From contig JACJXV010000004.1 of the NCBI GenBank assembly GCA_020636445.1, forward strand, positions 1 to 64,000: DNA of 64,000 nt, written 5' to 3'. Positions 60,954-64,000 of this stretch are shown here, in pieces. Positions within the stretch are counted from its first letter, which is position 1, and each line of letters begins with the position of its first letter. The position numbers and the translations under genes are program-made. The notes beneath the pieces are model-generated. The model was not told the DNA's origin and made no database searches. It saw only the letters and a list, made by a program, of their open reading frames with translations. Source of the DNA: Lewinellaceae bacterium. GTDB taxonomy: Bacteria > Bacteroidota > Bacteroidia > Chitinophagales > Saprospiraceae.

Positions 60954-61025
60954 ATTGGGTATGGCCAAAAACGCTATCGCTAACCCTTAACTTCCATTTG
61001 GCAAAACACTAGGATTATCCCCCGC

Positions 61026-61946
61026 CTACAATTTTTCCGGCAGGTAGGGATACCCTGCGGCATGCAGGTGCCCCAGTTCCCACCGGGCAGTCATTAGCTC
61101 CGGATCAAAAATGAAAGAATTCTCGGTGAGCAGATAGGGCGTGTGATAGCAATTGAGGATTACATTTTGGTTCAGGCTTTCGAAGCGGCCCAGTTCGAGG
61201 TCGTCATGACTTATTTGGTCCAGCATGTAATCAAATGTGCGCAGGAGGAGGCCAAAAGCATTACCTGTTGGCAACAGGCAGTGCGTGGCTACCTCCTGGG
61301 GCTTCAGAATGATCGCGTCCACCTCGGTAGCTCCCCGATGGATGGCTTCCTGCAGGGGGAGATAGCTCCCAAAGCCCCCATCGGCATATTCCATATTGTT
61401 GCGAACGGCCAGACTCATAAAGGGAACTACGTTGGCGGATATCCACATTAAATCACAAAAATCCAGGTAGCTTGTCTCATGAACAGAATAATATTCAACC
61501 TGCCGGCAGCTCAAATTGGCTACCGTGACAATCACCTCTTTGGACGAACCCCGGAGGTGTTCATAATCATTCAGGGTGAAGGTCCGCCGGATGAGATGGC
61601 GCAGATTTTCGCTTTCGCCGAAAGTCTTTTTGCGGCGCAGAAACATCAGCACCGTGTTGAAGTGGTTGATGCTGAACGAAATCATTTTCCCATGCCTGCG
61701 AATAATAAAGGGGCAAATATTGAAAATATCCTGCTGCCGGATATGGGTAAACACCGTACGAAGGCGGTCCACTTCTCCCAACGCCAGCAGGGGGACCAAT
61801 AAACTGCCTGCCGAGGTTCCCAGATAGAGGTCATAATCGCGGCCACAATCGCGAATGAGGAATTCAGCTACCCCACCGGCGAAAGCCCCTTTGCTACCGC
61901 CCCCGGAGATTACCAGAGCCCGCCGACTCATTTCGTTCACTGCCAT
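61026..61946 (-). CDS. Patatin-like phospholipase
   Basis: A 306-residue protein from the ATG at 61946 (another ATG at 61931; the frame is open further to 62000). The oxyanion loop is G15-G-G-S-K-G20, the nucleophile is S45 in G-T-S-A-G, and the catalytic Asp lies in E-Y-A-D-G-G-F-G-S. No signal peptide; probably a cytoplasmic or peripheral lipid acyl hydrolase. The spacing of the dyad is normal. Stands alone, directly next to the repeat region. Confidence 0.88.
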   Translation of the reverse strand: MAVNEMSRRALVISGGGSKGAFAGGVAEFLIRDCGRDYDLYLGTSAGSLLVPLLALGEVDRLRTVFTHIRQQDIFNICPFIIRRHGKMISFSINHFNTVLMFLRRKKTFGESENLRHLIRRTFTLNDYEHLRGSSKEVIVTVANLSCRQVEYYSVHETSYLDFCDLMWISANVVPFMSLAVRNNMEYADGGFGSYLPLQEAIHRGATEVDAIILKPQEVATHCLLPTGNAFGLLLRTFDYMLDQISHDDLELGRFESLNQNVILNCYHTPYLLTENSFIFDPELMTARWELGHLHAAGYPYLPEKL

Positions 61947-62132
61947 GAAATTGCTGTATTGATTACTTCCTCCAATTTGCAAAAAAAAGCAGCAATCCAC
62001 TGGCTTATTCCTGGCTTATGTCGGCGCAAGCGGCCTCAATGACCGCCTGAGGGCATAAGATCCTGAATTATAGTCGCAGCGAAGCCCCTGTTTTTGCTGT
62101 ACTGATTACTACCTTTACCGAAATTTTCTGCC

Positions 62133-63461
62133 ATGCATCACCGAACAGTCTTATCGAGTATAATCGGCCTGATTCTGATCCTGATAGCAGGCTTGTGGTA
62201 TGCCTACCCGTTATTGCGTATTGGTAGTGGCTATGCGGCCAAGATGGGCTGTTCCTGCCACTTCCTTCAGGGGCGGGAGTTAGCCGATATTCACGAAAAA
62301 GACCTTAATTTCTCGGTCCTCCCTTGGATGCGGCTGCAGTTGAATGCCGAAAAGCGCCAGGTAACGGCTGCCTTCCTGGGCATCATGGCTAAGCGCGTTG
62401 CTGAATATGTTCCAGGGAGGGGTTGTATTCTTATCTCTAACCCAACGATGGAACTGCCCGCCCCCTGGGTTGAAAGTGAGGGCGTAGCCAATGATGGTTG
62501 GCCTATGCGCTTGGACACCCTGCCGCCGGGAATTGATACCCTGGGATTGCAGGAAGCCGGAGACGCTGCTTTCGCTCCCTTGGCGGGCGGGGGTACCCGG
62601 GCCTTACTGGTACTTTACGACGGGAAATTGGTCTACGAGCGCTATGCGGTAGGTTTTGGCCCGCAAACACCCCTTCTGGGCTGGTCGATGACGAAGAGTC
62701 TGACAAATGCCTTAGTGGGGATGCTGGTGAAACAGGGGCGTCTGGATCCTGATGCAAAAAACTTATTCCCGGCCTGGGCAGGGGATGACCGCCGGAATAT
62801 TACGTTACGGAACCTCTTGCAGATGAACAGCGGGCTGGTTTGGAATGAAAACTATGGGAACACCTCGGATGCGACGGTTATGCTCTACGTACAACCCGAT
62901 ATGCCTGGGTATGCGGCCAGTGTACCGCTTGCGCAAACACCGGGAACTACCTGGGTTTATTCCTCCGGGACCAGCAACCTGCTCAGCGGGTTAGTCCGGC
63001 AACAATTTACGGACGACCGAAGTTATCAGTCGTTTATTCGTGATTCCCTTTTTGCCGCGCTGGGTATGACCAGCGCCCGAATTGAACCTGATCAGGCAGG
63101 TACGGCCGTAGGTTCCAGCTATGGTTGGGCTACCGCCCGCGACTGGGCGCGCTTCGGTCAATTATATCTCCAGGATGGTGTCTGGGAAGGCCGGCAGCTA
63201 TTACCCCCGGGGTGGGTAGCCTTCTCCCGCGAGCCCGCTGCCGGTTCTGAAAACACCTACGGCGGGCACATCTGGCTGAAAGATATCGATACGCCCAATG
63301 CTCCGGCTGATATTTTCCAATTTTCAGGATTTCAGGATCAGCGGGTCTGCATTATTCCTTCCCGTAGGGTAGTGATGGTGCGCCTCGGCATGAATGATGA
63401 TAAACAGTTTGGACTCGATGCCTGGATCACCGGGGTACTCGCCGCCCTGCCTACCGAATAA
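62133..63461 (+). CDS. Serine hydrolase, beta-lactamase/NylB-like family
   Basis: A 442-residue protein with an N-terminal membrane segment (about 8-25), a C-x-C pair (G-C-S-C-H, residues 39-43), and a hydrolase domain. S185-M-T-K188 is the S-x-x-K motif, W-V-Y-S-S-G-T-S-N is the second box (Y-S-S), and Y-G-G-H-I-W-L is near the C-terminal end. The spacing resembles 6-aminohexanoate-dimer hydrolase/EstB-like enzymes. It probably sits at the outer face of the inner membrane; substrate unknown. Confidence 0.82.
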   Translation: MHHRTVLSSIIGLILILIAGLWYAYPLLRIGSGYAAKMGCSCHFLQGRELADIHEKDLNFSVLPWMRLQLNAEKRQVTAAFLGIMAKRVAEYVPGRGCILISNPTMELPAPWVESEGVANDGWPMRLDTLPPGIDTLGLQEAGDAAFAPLAGGGTRALLVLYDGKLVYERYAVGFGPQTPLLGWSMTKSLTNALVGMLVKQGRLDPDAKNLFPAWAGDDRRNITLRNLLQMNSGLVWNENYGNTSDATVMLYVQPDMPGYAASVPLAQTPGTTWVYSSGTSNLLSGLVRQQFTDDRSYQSFIRDSLFAALGMTSARIEPDQAGTAVGSSYGWATARDWARFGQLYLQDGVWEGRQLLPPGWVAFSREPAAGSENTYGGHIWLKDIDTPNAPADIFQFSGFQDQRVCIIPSRRVVMVRLGMNDDKQFGLDAWITGVLAALPTE

Positions 63462-63515
63462 TTTATCCCCACAAATTCCGTTTGCACTCCAAAGCCTTTT
63501 ACCTTCGCTGCTACT

Positions 63516-64000
63516 ATGAAGAAACCATTTTTTATTATTGATTTCGATTCTACGTTTACCCGGGTAGAGGCCCTGGACGTACTGGCTGAGATTGTGCTGG
63601 CTCACTCCTCGAGCAAGCAGGCTGTCCTCGAGCAAATCCAGGAGATTACTAACCGGGGGATGAACGGGGAAATTGATTTTCGGACCTCCCTGACCATGCG
63701 CCTGGACTTACTGCGGGCGCATCGCGATGATATTCACCATTTAGCGGAGCGGCTTAAAAAGGAGATTTCCCCTTCTTTTCGGCGCAACCAGGCGCACCTC
63801 AGCGCCCTCCGGGACACCGTTTTTGTCGTTTCCAATGGCTTCAGGGAGTTTATTGTGCCTGTGGTGGAGGATTACGGACTACGGCCGGAGAAAGTGTTTG
63901 CTAACGAGTTTGTTTTTGATGACAAAGGTTATGTCACCGGATTTGATCCGGAAATCCCATTATCTCGTAGTGGAGGAAAATCCATTGTCATCCGCGATTT
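63516..64000 (+). CDS. HAD-family phosphoserine-phosphatase-like protein, 3' partial
   Basis: The gene runs off the window end, so 161 codons are seen. It starts M-K-K-P-F-F-I-I-D-F-D-S-T-F-T; the D-F-D-S-T of HAD motif I is intact, and motif II-like V-V-S-N-G-F-R-E-F follows (about residues 106-114). SerB-type proteins remove phosphate from L-phosphoserine, the last step of serine synthesis; in several Bacteroidota the SerB domain is fused to a SerA domain, which would lie beyond the window. No stop in view, and coordinates are therefore open at the 3' end. Confidence 0.82.
   Translation, partial: MKKPFFIIDFDSTFTRVEALDVLAEIVLAHSSSKQAVLEQIQEITNRGMNGEIDFRTSLTMRLDLLRAHRDDIHHLAERLKKEISPSFRRNQAHLSALRDTVFVVSNGFREFIVPVVEDYGLRPEKVFANEFVFDDKGYVTGFDPEIPLSRSGGKSIVIRD

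Overview
The window is about 64 kb of a Bacteroidota chromosome. The evidence is one protein with a type A and one with a type B C-terminal sorting domain of the type IX secretion system (T9SS), SprB-like repeats, a complete Bat/MoxR operon, a TonB protein of Bacteroidota architecture, a DUF3127 protein, split genes for PurS, LptB and LptC, weak Shine-Dalgarno signals, and one clear Bacteroidota -7 box (TAnnTTTG) before the Fic gene. Moderate GC and the mix of long secreted proteins suggest the Saprospirales/Lewinella side of the phylum, but that placement is inference. No rRNA, tRNA or CRISPR array was seen.

Layout. 0-2.5 kb: tripartite ABC exporter (adaptor, permease, ATPase; adaptor cut by the window start). 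2.5-5.8 kb: T9SS cargo followed by a LytS/LytTR two-component pair. 6-12.5 kb: TonB, a secreted protein of unknown function, MscS channel, cupin and AraC regulator, separated by two gaps that hold decayed genes. 12.5-17 kb: penicillin-binding-like serine hydrolase and tricorn-like S41 protease. 17.1-20.6 kb: a compact three-gene operon (ThDP enzyme, ATP-grasp, NAD-dependent epimerase) of unknown product. 20.9-28.8 kb: aldose 1-epimerase, Spy-like protein, ComM/YifB, a Fic protein with a conspicuous double-palindrome operator, a PLP decarboxylase, and a membrane-anchored Ppx/GppA-like protein. 28.9-33.8 kb: CNNM/CorC protein, LptC and a giant T9SS type B protein. 34-41.6 kb: pssA-purS-rsmI, DUF3127, a cysteine-less ArsC-like protein, rsmG, M20 peptidase, and an acyl-CoA dehydrogenase/APH-kinase pair. 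42-45.7 kb: LysM glucosaminidase, beta-barrel protein, lptB and two small lipoproteins. 45.9-54.9 kb: moxR-DUF58-batA-batB-batC-batD operon with an extra short BatD-like gene and an alpha/beta hydrolase. 54.9-58.3 kb: arsenic operon arsR-arsC-acr3-MFS. 58.3-61 kb: a mobile-element graveyard with a decayed IS4-family element, a short relative sharing its ends, and arrays of a 7-bp repeat. 61-64 kb: patatin, serine hydrolase, and a SerB-like HAD phosphatase cut by the window end.

Most of the window is ordinary chromosomal housekeeping and envelope biology. The parts that look least explained are the ThDP/ATP-grasp/epimerase operon, the Fic gene with its operator, the Ppx/GppA-like anchored protein, the cysteine-less ArsC-like protein, and the pair of elements with shared inverted repeats at 59-61 kb. 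Gene starts were moved downstream where a signal peptide or family N-terminus made that clearly better.
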